Shown: positions 14,480-25,669 of the stretch, piece by piece
How positions within the stretch are numbered: position 1 is the stretch's first letter
Layout: each line of letters opens with the position of its first letter
Assembly (NCBI RefSeq): GCF_005239225.2
Contig: NC_133301.1
Location: forward strand, 14,074,318-14,138,317
Direction: 5' to 3'
Length of the DNA stretch: 64,000 bases
Source of the DNA: Populus alba
Taxonomy: Eukaryota; Streptophyta; Magnoliopsida; Malpighiales; Salicaceae
The notes under the pieces: model-generated
Databases searched by the model: none
What the model was told of the DNA's origin: nothing
Seen by the model: only the letters and a program-made list of their open reading frames with translations
Position numbers and translations under genes: made by a program

Positions 14480-14720
14480 CAGTTTATTATAGAATAATAT
14501 AAATCATACTGAGATTTTATCTATCAGCTTGAGCTATTAGATTGAAATGGTTTTTTGATATGGTATTAGAGTTTTGATGATAAAGTGATCACAAGTTTGA
14601 ATTTTACTATTTTTTATTTATTTAATATAAATTAAGTATAAAATAATATAAGTCTATGCAAGTTTTAAATTTAAAAGATATTTTTTAAAAATTATATTAA
14701 AAAATAATATAAATTATATA
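14480..14720 (+). repeat. Dispersed repeat family 2, copy 1
   Basis: Shares recognisable blocks with 40560-40790: a GAGTTTGAATCCTA-like motif, then 'TTTTTATTTATTTGATA' and a 'CAAGTTTCAAGCTCAAA'-like motif. It also shares an ATTTTATCTA-TAGCTT block before 'TTAGATTGATATGGTT'. The TTTGAATCC piece resembles a Pol III box B, so a tRNA-derived SINE or part of an LTR element are both possible. Not coding. Confidence 0.5.
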
Positions 14721-14749
14721 TTAAAACTTTATTACTTTTAGAGGGTGTT

Positions 14750-14960
14750 GGGGAGTGTGGTAGTGGTTACTTTTCAAATAGCTTTTCGTGTCAAAAAACA
14801 TGCCAATAATATTTTTTTATTTTTTAAAAATTATTTTTGATATCAGTACATCAAAACGATCTAAAAAATATAAACCACATTCAATTTCAGTAAAAAAAAA
14901 ATTGAATTTTTCTTAAAAACAGCAGGTTGCATCTTAATGACAAACAGGCACTTAATTCAC
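14750..14960 (+). repeat. MITE-like AT-rich element, copy 2
   Basis: Starts near GGTGTTGGGGAGTGTGGTAG and contains the core 'TTTTTGATATCAGTACATCA' followed by AAACGATCTAAAAAA. It is the same family as the copy near 9985-10215, in the opposite orientation. Termini are blurred by AT-rich flanks. Non-coding. Confidence 0.6.
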
Positions 14961-15102
14961 TGAGTTGACAGTTTAATATTGGTTTCGCAAACCGCTGGTT
15001 TTGCGATGGGAATCAAATGTATAGTGATAGCGCTGATGATTATTTGCAGGATGTAGACCCTACCTCAGAGGAATTTTCCTCTTGACATCTTTTCATGATT
15101 TA

Positions 15103-16035
15103 TGCTCTGTTTGTTTCAAGGAAAACGAATTCCTGGAATTCGTTTTCCTTACTTTCCCATGTTTGGTAACAAACTGAAACAGTAAGTCAACGGAAACTTA
15201 ATTCCAGTCAACATACAATCACTGCTTTGAGAAAGGAAAGTGTTTTCCTTCGGTTAAAGAAAGGAAAACACTTTCCTTTGGCGTGCAAGTGAATTATAAT
15301 TCACTTAGCAGCGAATTATAATTCACTTCTACAGTTTCACTGCTACTGTAGCAGCGAATTATAATTCACTGCTACTGTAGCAGTGAATTAAAATGCAAAG
15401 ATGACGAATTATAATTCACCGCTACAGTTCACAGTTACTGTAGCAGCGAATTATAATTCATTGCTACTGTAGCAGTGAATTAAAATGCAAAGGTTATTTT
15501 ATTTAAGTCCCAGGTTTTTGATTAATTAAGTCCTTAATTCTTTAATTAAACTCTTGATTTCATTAATTAAAATAATCTAAAATTTAATTAAATCAATTTC
15601 CAATTAAACCCTTGATTTAATTAATTAACCTAGTCAAGAGTTTAATTAAATCTTTAAACTTCCAATCATGTTGCCCTTAACCCAAATTTTAATTCATCCT
15701 TCATTTATTTTATTTTTATTTTTTATTATTTTTTTAAATAATAAAAATAAAAAAGGTCAAAATTGGGTTATGACAATTGTAAGTGATTAAATATTTTATA
15801 TTAAATATTTTATATATATTAGATAAACTTGAAAAAAAAATTTAATTCATTATTAAATTATTTTCCAGTTCATTTTCCATAACACAACCAAACACTGGAA
15901 AGTGTTTTCCAGTTCATTTTCCATAACACTACCAAACATCGGAAAATACTTTCCCGGAATTCACTTTCCAGGAATTCACTTTCCCTGGAATTCACTTTCC
16001 AAAAGGAAACCACTTTCCTGCAAACAAACGGAGCC
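15103..16035. mobile_element. Harbinger-like non-autonomous DNA transposon (933 bp)
   Basis: The ends are imperfect inverted repeats: the left starts TGCTCTGTTTGTTTCAAGGAA and the right, reverse-complemented, starts GGCTCCGTTTGTTTGCAGGAA. The element is flanked on both sides by the trinucleotide TTA (15100-15102 and 16036-16038). A 3-bp TTA duplication with a TGTTTGTTT terminus fits the PIF/Harbinger superfamily. There is no transposase ORF. Subterminal DNA is full of GGAAAGTG/CACTTTCC motifs and foldbacks: a 14-bp-arm palindrome at 15120-15148 and perfect 19-bp arms at 15232-15250 and 15261-15279. It ends just after the LOR fragment and may have contributed to its decay, though that is inference. 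Confidence 0.8.
15296..15490 (+). repeat. Tandem repeats inside the Harbinger-like element
   Basis: Roughly seven imperfect copies of a unit built from GCAGCGAATTATAATTCACT and GCTACTGTA. The half-units GTGAATTATAATTCAC are near-palindromic, so the array can fold on itself. Two larger blocks (about 15350-15390 and 15440-15492) end in the same AATTAAAATGCAAAG sequence. Confidence 0.8.
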
Positions 16036-16039
16036 TTAA

Positions 16040-17480
16040 AGAACAACGTACGAAAATAAAAGGTTTCAAAGATTAACAACAAAGTACTGTAAACCATGAA
16101 GCCCAATCATGGATAATTTGCTGCTATGTCTGCCATGTACGCAGGAGACCTCGTGAAAATGTCCTCTTCATTGTATTTTAATATTGAAGAAAAATAAAAA
16201 CAAACAATTTGCGCTCCCAATTTCCATGATTTGGGTAACTTTTACACAATAAGCTAATGAATTAATTGGGAAAGATGTGATATTGCATGGAGAGAACTCC
16301 ACAGGTAAAAGCCCCGACCTTGAGGTCAAAGCTCGGATTACATGTGAGCTATAATTATTAAATTCGACATTTTTTTTGGTCAACGCTTAAATTACATAGT
16401 TATATAATTAATATTTTTTAAAATTAATTTAAGTCTTGACCCAGATTAATAATACATTATTTGTTTTTACATTTCAAAAGTATTTTTTAAAAAAATTTAA
16501 ATTTTAAATTTTATTTTTTATTTACTTTAAATTAATATTTTTTTGATATTTTTAAATCAATTTGATATACTGATATCAAAAATAATTTTTAAAAATAAAA
16601 AATATTATTTTAATATATTTTTAAATAAAAATATTTTAAAAAATAACCGTAATTATACTCTTACAGTTTATAACTCTAAATCAAAACCGTTATCCATATT
16701 TAAATGTGAAGTTAATTGATGTGGATGCTAAGCATTATTGTTTTCCTTTTGTCATTTTCTTGGTTGGCTACCGTTTAGCCGTAGAATAAAAAAAATACAC
16801 TATGGACTAGAAAATGAATTGTAGAGTCGATCAAGCATTGGACATTGAATGTGTACCCACAACATTAATTGTTTTTTTTTTTCTTTTTTAAATTAAGGGA
16901 TTTTCAGATAGGTTTCATTGTCTTCGGATGGGTTAAAATTTAAAATTGTATATTTACAAATAAATTCTCCTTATTTTTGGAGTTGAACCAGATATGATAA
17001 GGCTACAGTATATTTTTTTTTGGGAAATATAAAAAAATGATCTCAATTATATAGACAGTCTCCATTTTACCGAAAATAAGTTGCTTAGTTTGTTAAATTA
17101 ATCCAACAAAAAAAATTGTATTACCATGTACGTTTAAATTAATTATTTTTATTAAAATGATATTGTTTTATTTATTTATTCTGAGTTGTTGATATTGCTT
17201 AGTTTAGATGGAGTTTAACTAAGATAATTAAGTTATTAAAAACTAAGTTGAGTCAACAAATTCATCTAAATTATATATAGTCACATCTTGTGATCAGTTT
17301 GACTGGGTTAATATTTTATTTTATTTAATTAATAATCTAGCCCAGTCCAACTTTGATTTTGATTTTGATTTTTGGAGCTGTGCCCCACCAATAACTGGCG
17401 AAGCATCTGCACTATCTCTTTCAGATTCTCACTCACAGATACTACAAACTGTAACCCAACAAAATGTCTCCCATGCATTA
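16040..17480. other. AT-rich intergenic DNA, no gene recognised
   Basis: Holds another copy of the AT-rich family (16440-16670, with core TTGATATACTGATATCAAAAA). The remainder has no ORF with coding character, no RNA gene and no clear element termini. Confidence 0.6.
16440..16670 (+). repeat. AT-rich dispersed repeat (same family as 14750-14960)
   Basis: Contains the shared core TTGATATACTGATATCAAAAA-TAATTTTTAAAAA, then TATTTTAATATATTTTTAAAT and an end AACCGTAATTATACTC. Boundaries are approximate because the flanks have the same base composition. Non-coding. Confidence 0.5.
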
Positions 17481-17554
17481 ATGCCATGGACACTTGTGTT
17501 CATCGGCCTGTGCATTAATTTGTTTTTGTTGTTGATGTGTTTGGAGGACCCTCG

Positions 17555-18020
17555 CCCCATTTTACTGGATCATCTTACATCATTTTCCACAAGCTACGAC
17601 CATGGAAACCAACACCATTTTACTGGATCATCTTCCATGGAAGCCAACACCATTTTACTGGATCATCTTCCATGGAAGCCAACACCATTTTACTGGATCA
17701 TCTTCCACAAGCTACGAGCATGGAAGCTACGAGCATGGAAGCCAGCACCATTTTACCGGATCATCTTCCACAAGCTACGAGCATGGAAGCTACGAGCATG
17801 GAAGCCGACACAATTTTACCGGATCATTTTCCACAAGCTACGAGCATGGAAGCCAACATCATTTTACTGATCATTTTCCACAAGCTACGAGCATGGAAGC
17901 CAACACCATTTTACTGGAACATCTTCCACAAGCTACGAGCATGCATGGAAGCCAACACCATTAATTTACTGGATCATCTTCCACAAGCTACGAGCATGGA
18001 AGCCAACACCATTTTACTGC
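17555..18020 (+). repeat. Coding-phase minisatellite, about ten units of a 48-bp consensus
   Basis: About ten CCATTTTACTGGATCATCTT segments alternate with CCACAAGCTACGAGCATGGA and AGCCAACA. The full unit is 48 bp (16 codons). Some units are shortened to about 33-38 bp, and two carry an extra 15-bp copy of GCTACGAGCATGGAA. Because most lengths are multiples of three, all three forward frames stay open for over 100 codons. The 17481 frame starts with a hydrophobic signal-like stretch (LVFIGLCINLFLLLMC) and reads repeated HKLRAWKPT. Another frame reads QATSMEANTILLDHLP, and the third TSYEHGSQHHFTGSSS. None is a family I recognise, so this is called a repeat rather than a gene. Confidence 0.85.
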
Positions 18021-18464
18021 GAGGAGGGTTCGATTAAATGGTCTATAAAGTACCAAAAAAGGAGTAGTGCTGGTTTGTGGCCAGCCATTTTCAAGAGTGG
18101 GCATATGGCATTTGTGAGTGGGAGAGCCCATGCATTGTTACAGGGACATGTCGAAGGTAGTGCTGAGCCTCTCCCAAACCTTTATGTGGGTATTTATAGC
18201 GCTTCTGTTCTTCATTTATCATGTGTGGCACGTAACAAAGGAGAAGTAAGGGCTTCATCACTTCTGCAGAATCTCCTCTGCCACTCCTCTCGACCATGGG
18301 TGGTTGGAGTAATTCATGAGACCCGCCCATGGTAAATACAAGTTATTGTTTTTTCACTTTATTGATCCCCATCTGATTTCTTTTTTGTTCATTCAATGGT
18401 AATGGGTATAAAATGTCCAAGTGTGTATTTGATTCTACGAGTGTGGTTTATATAATCTTGAGGA

Positions 18465-18655
18465 TGTTTGATAGTGGGGTCAAAATGCTATATTTAATTT
18501 TTTTAAAAAAAATATTATCTTTTTTAATGTTTTTTATCTTTTTAATGTGTAGATATTAAAAATAAATTTAAAAAAATAAAAAATTATTCTAATGTATTTT
18601 CAAGCAAAAAAATATTTTAAAACGCAGTTTCTACTATACTCCCAAACATGCCACA
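18465..18655 (+). repeat. AT-rich dispersed repeat
   Basis: Starts near GTTTGATAGTGGGGTCAAAA and ends near ACTATACTCCCAAACATG, so the ends GTTTG and CAAAC are complementary. The interior has the family pattern TAGATATTAAAAATAAATTT and TTCTAATGTATTTTCAAGCA. A second degenerate copy appears to follow at about 18660-18780. Non-coding. Confidence 0.5.
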
Positions 18656-18779
18656 AATTTAAGAATGTATTTGTTTTTATATGGCGTGTTTTTCAGAAAA
18701 ATAATTTTTTTTTATTTTTTAATTGTTTTGATTTGTTAATGTAAAAAATAAAAAATATTATTTTAATTAAAAAATAATT

Positions 18780-20100
18780 CAAATTCAAGATTTTATGACA
18801 GAGTTTATAATAAAATTGGTGCGAAATTATAGTGTGAGTTAATTAACAAAATACTGAGCATAATCGGGTCAAAACATAATTTCAATTACATCATACCGCG
18901 CTCCCATACGAACCCTTACATGGAATTGAATTTTGTTCATGTATAAAATAAAATAAAAGAGAGTAAAAAAGAGGTATTAGAAGGGGGCTTTAACCTGCAT
19001 TCAGCCATGGGAGCGTCATTTACAAGTATTTTAAGTCATATGTAGCTCATGGCTTATGAAACCCTTCAAAGAAATAAATAAAAAATGAAAAAAGAGATTG
19101 AAAAGGAAAGAACACACAGCTTCTCGATTGAAAATCGGAGTCCGGGAAAGGAGAATAGATTCCCTTCTTTTCTTTTCGTATGTTCTTTTCACTGGCAATA
19201 TCCATTAAACCAAAGGATTCATCATCTCATCTTTTCCATCCGTATCAGCTACTGCCTTTTTTATTTTCCACCCAAAATAGTCAACAGTTACTGTAACACC
19301 AAGTTGCATTCCATGATAATCCTTGTGATTAACCCTATTCAATGGTGTGCAAGGATTTCGGTCCTTTTTTTTTATATATAAAAAACTTATTGAAAAAATA
19401 AAATTTTAAAAAGCTATGAATTATAGTATTTTCTAAACCCCTGTTCTTACCATGAAAAACATACTTGTGTGATAAAAATCAAATAATTTTTAAAACTTTA
19501 ATCAATCTAAAAAAAAAACAGTTCTAACCACAAACAAAACCTAGGAACCATGGGCACAACTCCAACCTAAATTATGTGAGAAACAGAGTAGGGGGAGGAT
19601 GCCTCTATTTACAAAATGTAGATGGGTATTATTTTTCTGGAAAGGAGCTAAGAAGGTCAACTTAAAATTCTGGAAAAGGAGCCATAATCAAAAGAAAAGA
19701 AGTAAATTCTTACAGCATGACAACAGTTTACAGTCATGATCACATGGGATTTGATTTCTAGGGGATGGTGTAGGATAAGATGTCATTTTTGTTTGTGCCC
19801 ATGCTTTAGGCAAATCCAAAGGAATACATGGAACCCAGGCTAGGAAGATAAATTTTAGTGGAGTGGACGATGCCATCTTTTTTTTTTTTTTGGACACCCA
19901 CCCACATCAAAGCCACTCCTCCCCTTTTCTTCTCCCCAAGAAATGAGCATGAAACCCAAAATCCCAAAAACCTTTCACTGTAAAAAAGAAGACATTACCT
20001 TAAAAACTAAAAAAAAGAGGAGGAAAAACTGGTAACCTCTCTAAAATTACTGGGGCTAGGACAGGGAAACCATAGGAAAGCAACTCTTTTCCCTTTTTCT
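18780..20100. other. Intergenic DNA upstream of the KIX gene
   Basis: Less AT-rich than the preceding repeats. Only short ORFs with no recognisable domain are present. It may include distal promoter sequence of the KIX gene; I recognise no specific regulatory element. Confidence 0.5.
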
Positions 20101-20104
20101 TTTC

Positions 20105-20106
<2 letters not shown>

Positions 20107-20143
<37 letters not shown>
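20107..20143 (+). repeat. (CT)n microsatellite upstream of the KIX gene
   Basis: About eighteen uninterrupted CT dinucleotides lie some 120 bases before the TATA-like box. Pyrimidine tracts are common in plant promoters and leaders, and the length probably varies between individuals. A shorter CT run (20291-20304) and a TG run (20370-20387) occur in the likely 5' leader. Confidence 0.9.
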
Positions 20144-20144
<1 letters not shown>

Positions 20145-20260
20145 GTCTTTTGTGCTACTCCCCAGCCAACAAAAAAGAGAGCCCCCCATTGCAAACTGGA
20201 AGAATGGATTTGAAAGAATTGAAGTGACCTTGACCCATGTAGTGTCCCCTCCCCTCCCTC

Positions 20261-20268
20261 TATTTAAA
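20261..20268 (+). promoter_or_regulatory. TATA-like box of the KIX gene
   Basis: CTCTATTTAAAACC lies about 140 bases upstream of the ATG at 20404, following a C-rich stretch. Transcription would start near 20295, giving a leader of about 110 bases with CT and TG repeats. Positional inference only. Confidence 0.5.
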
Positions 20269-20403
20269 ACCCTCAAATATCTCACCAAGTCATTCTCTCT
20301 CTCTCTTTTCTTTCACTTGGTTTGTTTTTACTACAGTGGTATTAGTTTTGTGTGTGTTTTAGAGTGAGTGAGTGTGTGTGTGTGTGTATTTAGCAAGGGG
20401 AAG

Positions 20404-22184
20404 ATGCCAAGGCCAGGACCAAGGCCTTATGAGTGTGTGAGAAGAGCATGGCATAGTGATAGGCACAAACCCATCAGAGGTTCCATGATTGGACAAATTT
20501 TAAGGTTCTGGGTCTTGATTATTTTTGTTTATTTGAATAAAGATTGAATCTTTTTATGCATTTTGTGATTGTAAAGTTTTTGCTTTGATTAGGATGGCCT
20601 ATGACACTCACAGTGCTGCAACAAAAGGGAACAGGGAGTGGCAAGATAAGCTTCTTCTTGTGGTTTGCAGGGCCGAGGAAATCATGTACTCCAAAGCCAA
20701 CTCCGAGGTATGATTAAACTTTTTGTTTTTTTTTTGGTCTATAGATTCTTGGATCATTATTATGTTGTATTCTGATTTTAAACTCATTATTACATGGTTT
20801 CTGTTGTCAAGGCTGAGTATGTGAGCCAAGACACTTTATGGGACAGAGTAAACGATGCCGTTAATACCATTATAAGGAGAGATGAGAGTACTGAAACTGG
20901 AGATCTTTTGCCTCCTTGTATTGAAGGTACTTATTTCTTTATGAAATCTCATGTTTCTTGGATCCAACTTTGAAATTATGTTTCTGGGTTCTCATTTTGG
21001 CAGCATAGCATCTCAGAGTCAGACTTCTTTTTTGTTGACAATGTCAGAGTCCAAGACTTTAAATTACTTGTAACAATTGCATTTGAGATTGTAAATTATG
21101 CATGCCAAGTTTTTAAAGCATGCATTGATCTAAGCTTAAATTGTGTAACTCAAAAATTGAAATTAGGTATAGTTTGTAACAATAGTACTTGAGGTGCTAA
21201 ATCATGTATACTTTGTTGAAATATTGTTTAGCTGCCCTTAATTTGGGATGCAAAGTGGAGAGAGCTTCGAGAAGCCAACGACACAACAATCCCAGGAGCT
21301 ACCTCAGCCCAAGAACGCAAGAACCGGCATCTGTAGCTCCTAGAGCTATAGATAGATCTCATGATGAGCAAGGCCCTCGGCTAATGCCAATTCACTCGAT
21401 CAATCCATTGAACTTTGCTGCAAGAGCCACCACAATTGTGAATCCAAATCTTCCTGTTTCAGAGTCTAGTCATCGTCTGGCTGAGAGTAGTAATGCTCCT
21501 CCTCCTCACAGTTACCCTATCTTGTATGAGAATATCCCTCCTGGCAGTGATCAGTTGACAACCAAGGAAGCCGACATGCATCAGAACTTTGGTTCAGTTT
21601 ATCCCTTGTTTTATGGAAATCAATATCAAATAGAAGCATCTGATATGGTCTCCGAAGTTCCGACAAGGACGAACTCCAACACTATACTTGTGGGTAAACC
21701 TATTGGTACATCAGTTGCTGCGCATAGGGATATGGGCGTCTTGCAGACAGTTTTCTCATGTTCCAGTGCTGAAGTTGGTTCCGTGAAAATCACAAAAGCA
21801 GATTTCAGGAATATCCATGAGAAGCCAACTGGCACACAATGTGATTTATCCTTAAGGTTGGGTCCATGCTCAGACCCTTGTAGAAGCAACGAGAGAAATC
21901 AAGCTCAAGAAAATGAAATCGTTGGCTCTAGCAGTTCTCAAGAAAGAGACAAGTTTAGTGTTTTTTCTCAACATAAAAACATGGAATTCTGTTTTTTTCC
22001 CAGTACAAGCAATAGGGGTCCCTCTGAGTCCTGTCCGGATAGGTGGGCCTCAGAGGGTGATGTTCAGAATTCGGAGGCAAACATCAGAAAGCGCAAGGCA
22101 CCCTTCAGTGACAATGTGGAGGATGGACATTTTTGCTGGCAGTCCAACCAGTTAATTGGTCGAATAGAAGGGCCAGGTTTGTAG
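20404..22184 (+). CDS. KIX8/KIX9-type adaptor protein (KIX domain plus EAR motif), 427 aa
   Basis: Exons 20404-20504, 20593-20707, 20812-20926 and 21232-22184 give 1284 nt in phase with GT-AG introns; the stop is TAG. The N-terminus MPRPGPRPYECVRRAWHSD opens the KIX domain (about residues 10-105), continuing through EEIMYSKANSEAEY and NTIIRRDESTETGDLLPPC. Residues 316-320 (LSLRL within DLSLRLG) form an LxLxL EAR motif. A basic RKRK near 396-399 may be nuclear targeting. In Arabidopsis KIX8 and KIX9 bridge PEAPOD (PPD) proteins to the TOPLESS co-repressor to limit meristemoid proliferation and leaf size; the same nuclear role is inferred here. The ATG is chosen as the first methionine of the conserved N-terminus. 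A near-identical copy of its last 230 bases or so lies at 35701-35989. Confidence 0.92.
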
Positions 22185-22662
22185 GCATTGTTTTCCTCGT
22201 TGTAGTGTATATGCTTCAAAATTTGAGATGGTTAGCATTATGCTGGTCGATCCTTTTTGCAACCTCATTTTCCTATGTAGTTCAGATCACAGAGATTTAC
22301 AACGAGATTGCAACTTGGGACTTAGTAAAAAGGTGAATTGTAAATGAAATCTGAGTTTGATTTAAATTTTAATAGCTGGTGACATAGCTTTCAAAATTGA
22401 GACATCAAGCCATCACCACAATCATTTATTCATTCCACCTTACATTGAATAATCTTGATTTCCTACAACCAAAAAAGAAAAAAGAAACAGTTTTAGGACA
22501 CAGCTTAGAGAAAGTAAAGTAACCTACCACTGTGGGAGTAGGACATATGACAACACTTAAGACGTCAAAGGACAGCATGGAATGACATTGAAACCAGCCT
22601 GTTGAAATGTCCTGGTATGACATTTTGGGGCTTCTTCGTGGATGTCTTCTCTAACGTGCAAG

Positions 22663-22668
22663 AATAAA
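22663..22668 (+). terminator. Candidate polyadenylation signal of the KIX gene
   Basis: An AATAAA-type hexamer (in AAGAATAAAC) lies about 480 bases after the stop codon and before a long A/G-rich tract at 22725-22790. Plant poly(A) signals are loose, so this is only a candidate. Confidence 0.35.
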
Positions 22669-22689
22669 CTTCAAATGTTTGTACTTGCG

Positions 22690-24505
22690 TTCATAAGCCT
22701 CTATGCATTAATCTATGAAAAAGACCAAAAAAAAAGAAGAAAAAGAAATAAGAAATAAGAGAAAAAAAGGGAAAAAGAAAAAGAAAAAAATTCAGGCTTT
22801 GTGTTGAGGTAAGTCTGTTCTATATTGGGGAGAGTGTTGCCTAGTTTGCCAATATACTGTTGCGAAGAAAGATACTCTTGTCCCCCATTTCGGTTTGTAC
22901 AAATTTACATAATTAGGTTTCAGCTAAGGCAATATACCCTGGGTTTATTGCGAGAATCTGATGTGCATAATGCTCCTCTTCCTTGGGTATATCCAAAGAA
23001 GGTTTATAAAGGCAAGTTATATTCTGGAGAGGATTCTGATAGTAGGCTTGACAATGAGAATGGATTACGCAGAGGTAACTAGTTAGACAATATGCTGAGA
23101 ATGTGGAAGAGTATTAAAGTACATCAGATTTCTGGAAATGATTCAGAAGGTTACTTCAGCATTTTGTGTGTTTCTTCAGCATTTCTGGAAATGATTCAGA
23201 GGTTACTTTTATATGGTTTCTGTAGCAAGGATAGAAAGTTTGCTTTGATCTTCGATTGAGCATTTGAGTTCACTGTACCTATTCTGAGTAATTTCAATTA
23301 GTGAGAGTATAATGGTGGAATGGGGTACACTTTGAATTGGTGGAGTGATCAAGATATCATTTTGGACTTTTCTCTGTCATCAATGTTTCATGGAAGAAGA
23401 TTAATATAGCTTTCGATAATGCCATGCTCCATTCATTCAGGTTAAAGAATAGACTTGAATTTTTTTGTTTTAATGGAAATGGCCAGTTGCTGGTGTTAAA
23501 GCGGTGACTGACTCCCTTCTCGAACTGTTTCTTTACCATCAGCAAAAGAAAGGAGGATCCCTTTTCCGGTGTCTTGTATGTTCTGGAACTCAAGAGTTCA
23601 CTGTTTTTATGGAAAAGGATAGGATTCTAACCATCATGCATTATGCAGCTTTCCCTAGTTAGCGCTGAAAATATCAAGTTTTGTCTAACTTCCTACAAAT
23701 CTTTTTAAATTTGAAACTACTATGGTCAGGTTGGGAGACTTCCCAAGATGTTGAAATGGTAGCAATGTGATATAAAGAAGACAAAAATGAAATTCAATAA
23801 TGCCTGCTCCGCTCCCAACTTCTCCATTCCGTCATTTACTATTTGCTTCATTTCTCTTTTTCCTCTTGCATGCCTCCAATACCTCAGTATGGACATTTAA
23901 TGTTGATTAGCTGAAAAAGAACTTGTTGGGAGTTTCTTCTTTTTCTATTGTAGGTGCTGAGATCTTTTTTGAAAGAATGGTAGGATTCCTCGTAGCAAGC
24001 TCTTGGCAATCATTCTATAGCAGTGGATATAAGCTCAATTTCCACCACATAATTGTATACAAGTATAGATATCGGAGAATATGTTCATGTTCTTCTTTGA
24101 TCACTCATACGTGTAAATATTTTTTAAGCTATGATTGTGTTATTTGAATCAAAACCTAACCAGCACATCTTGGTATTGGCTTTTACATAATTGATTGGAT
24201 GTCCGAGTCTTAAGCATGAGCCCCTATATTGAAAACTAAAGTTACTATTAGGGAAATGGAGCATCTAATAGATAGTTCAAACTAAGTGAACATTTTCAGA
24301 CTCCATAGTTCCATTTATGTCTCCATAATCGATTGATTTGAGTTAACATGTGTCATTTCCTTTTCAACGCCTTCCATTCCTCGCCCCATATCTTTCTGTT
24401 TTTGAATATTTTGAGTGCAGAAAAATGTGGGATTCATCTTTCTTTTTTGCCTTTTTCTTTCACTATGTACAATTTTCAATCTGCTAACCTAGCAGAGTGT
24501 CAACT
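22690..24505. other. Intergenic DNA between the KIX gene and the phytocyanin repeats
   Basis: Begins with a purine-only tract (22725-22790). It is less AT-rich than most spacers and has an 85-codon plus-strand ORF at 22825-23082 (GLLRESDVHNAPLPWVYP) of unknown meaning. This ORF has no start context or matching neighbour exon that I can recognise. It could be a transcribed 3' region or an old gene relic. Confidence 0.4.
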
Positions 24506-25669
24506 TCAAGGGAAATGTACAGGGGAGTGGTGCACCATCTGTCCATGACGTGAACGTGATGGATATTAACACTTCTTATTCGTATAGCTGCTAATGCATG
24601 ACTATTCTTACAGGTAATTGAGATCTTCGGGTCCCATTAGTAATTGACCCAGTGGTTGAACCAGAAATTAGATGTTTAAACCATTAAACTGGAACCTTCA
24701 TCAGTTCTCTCCGTCAGATCTGAAAACTATGCGTAGAAGTCTCTCAGGTTCTGGGGGTTGCAGGCCAGGCACAACATGAGGTGGGGAAAAAATTGGAAAG
24801 GTGAGGTTTTCGAGTTTTTTCCCATTCTAGAACAGTGGGGAAAATATTTCTCAAATTAACATAGTTGAATAAATAATTTCTAAATTAACAAAGATGAATC
24901 TAGCGTGGGAGATATTCGAGCTAGTCCGGGCTTTCTTTTAGATTTATGCAAGACTGCTTTCTCCGCATAGGCATCAAAAGCATGCATAACATTTGACAAT
25001 CCAGCTAAAGAAACAGATGTCTGATGTGAGATGTTCAAGAATGACCCTTCTGTCAATTTTCTGATGGGTCATTATTGAATGACCCTTCTGTCAATTTTTT
25101 TGATCTGTCGCAGTTGACTTGCACACACACGCAACAGCTTAAACATTTTGTATTGCTCTAAACTATTAGGAAATCAGGCAGCAAGAAAACCATAAAGGAA
25201 GATCTAGGTAAATCTGTCATAATATGTTCAGATATCATTCAAGAATTTGTGTAGAAAATACTCGTGAAAACATGGGATTTGGACAGTCCTTGCAAGGCTA
25301 CCTGGTAACTTTTTTTTACATAACCTGTTTTGTATGAACTGAATTAATCATACTAAATTATATAATTCAACTACCACTTATTTCGATCCATATGATGTGA
25401 AGGAGGCTATGTCATAACTTCTGGTCATAAAATGTGACAGGACAGCAGGAGGATGGTCCAACCAAGGCTGTCTCCTAATGAACTTATCGGTTTATGAATC
25501 TTCCATTGCAAGACAGCTTTATTACAACGAACAGATGTAATCGGTACACTGTCATAAACAATTTAAATATCCCCACATCGATTATTACCAACAAGCTATC
25601 TAGGGCTCACCCAATTCTAGAGCTACTGGATAAGAAAAGGTAACTTGCATGACGTGGGTGTCTTTAGAT

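Noticed and set aside
15296..15490. CRISPR-like appearance of regularly spaced repeats
   Set aside because: The repeats are imperfect, palindromic, lack unique spacers of constant length, and lie inside a plant DNA transposon.
18075..18335. Overlapping 79-86 codon ORFs on both strands after the minisatellite
   Set aside because: No domain, no splice partner and no family likeness; the two strands are equally open, so neither is favoured.
20000..20194. Minus-strand ORF with an Arg-Glu repeat
   Set aside because: Produced by the (CT)n microsatellite upstream of the KIX gene.
22825..23082. 85-codon plus-strand ORF downstream of the KIX gene
   Set aside because: Composition is plausible, but it has no recognised family, and the KIX protein already ends in a conserved-looking C-terminus with its own stop.
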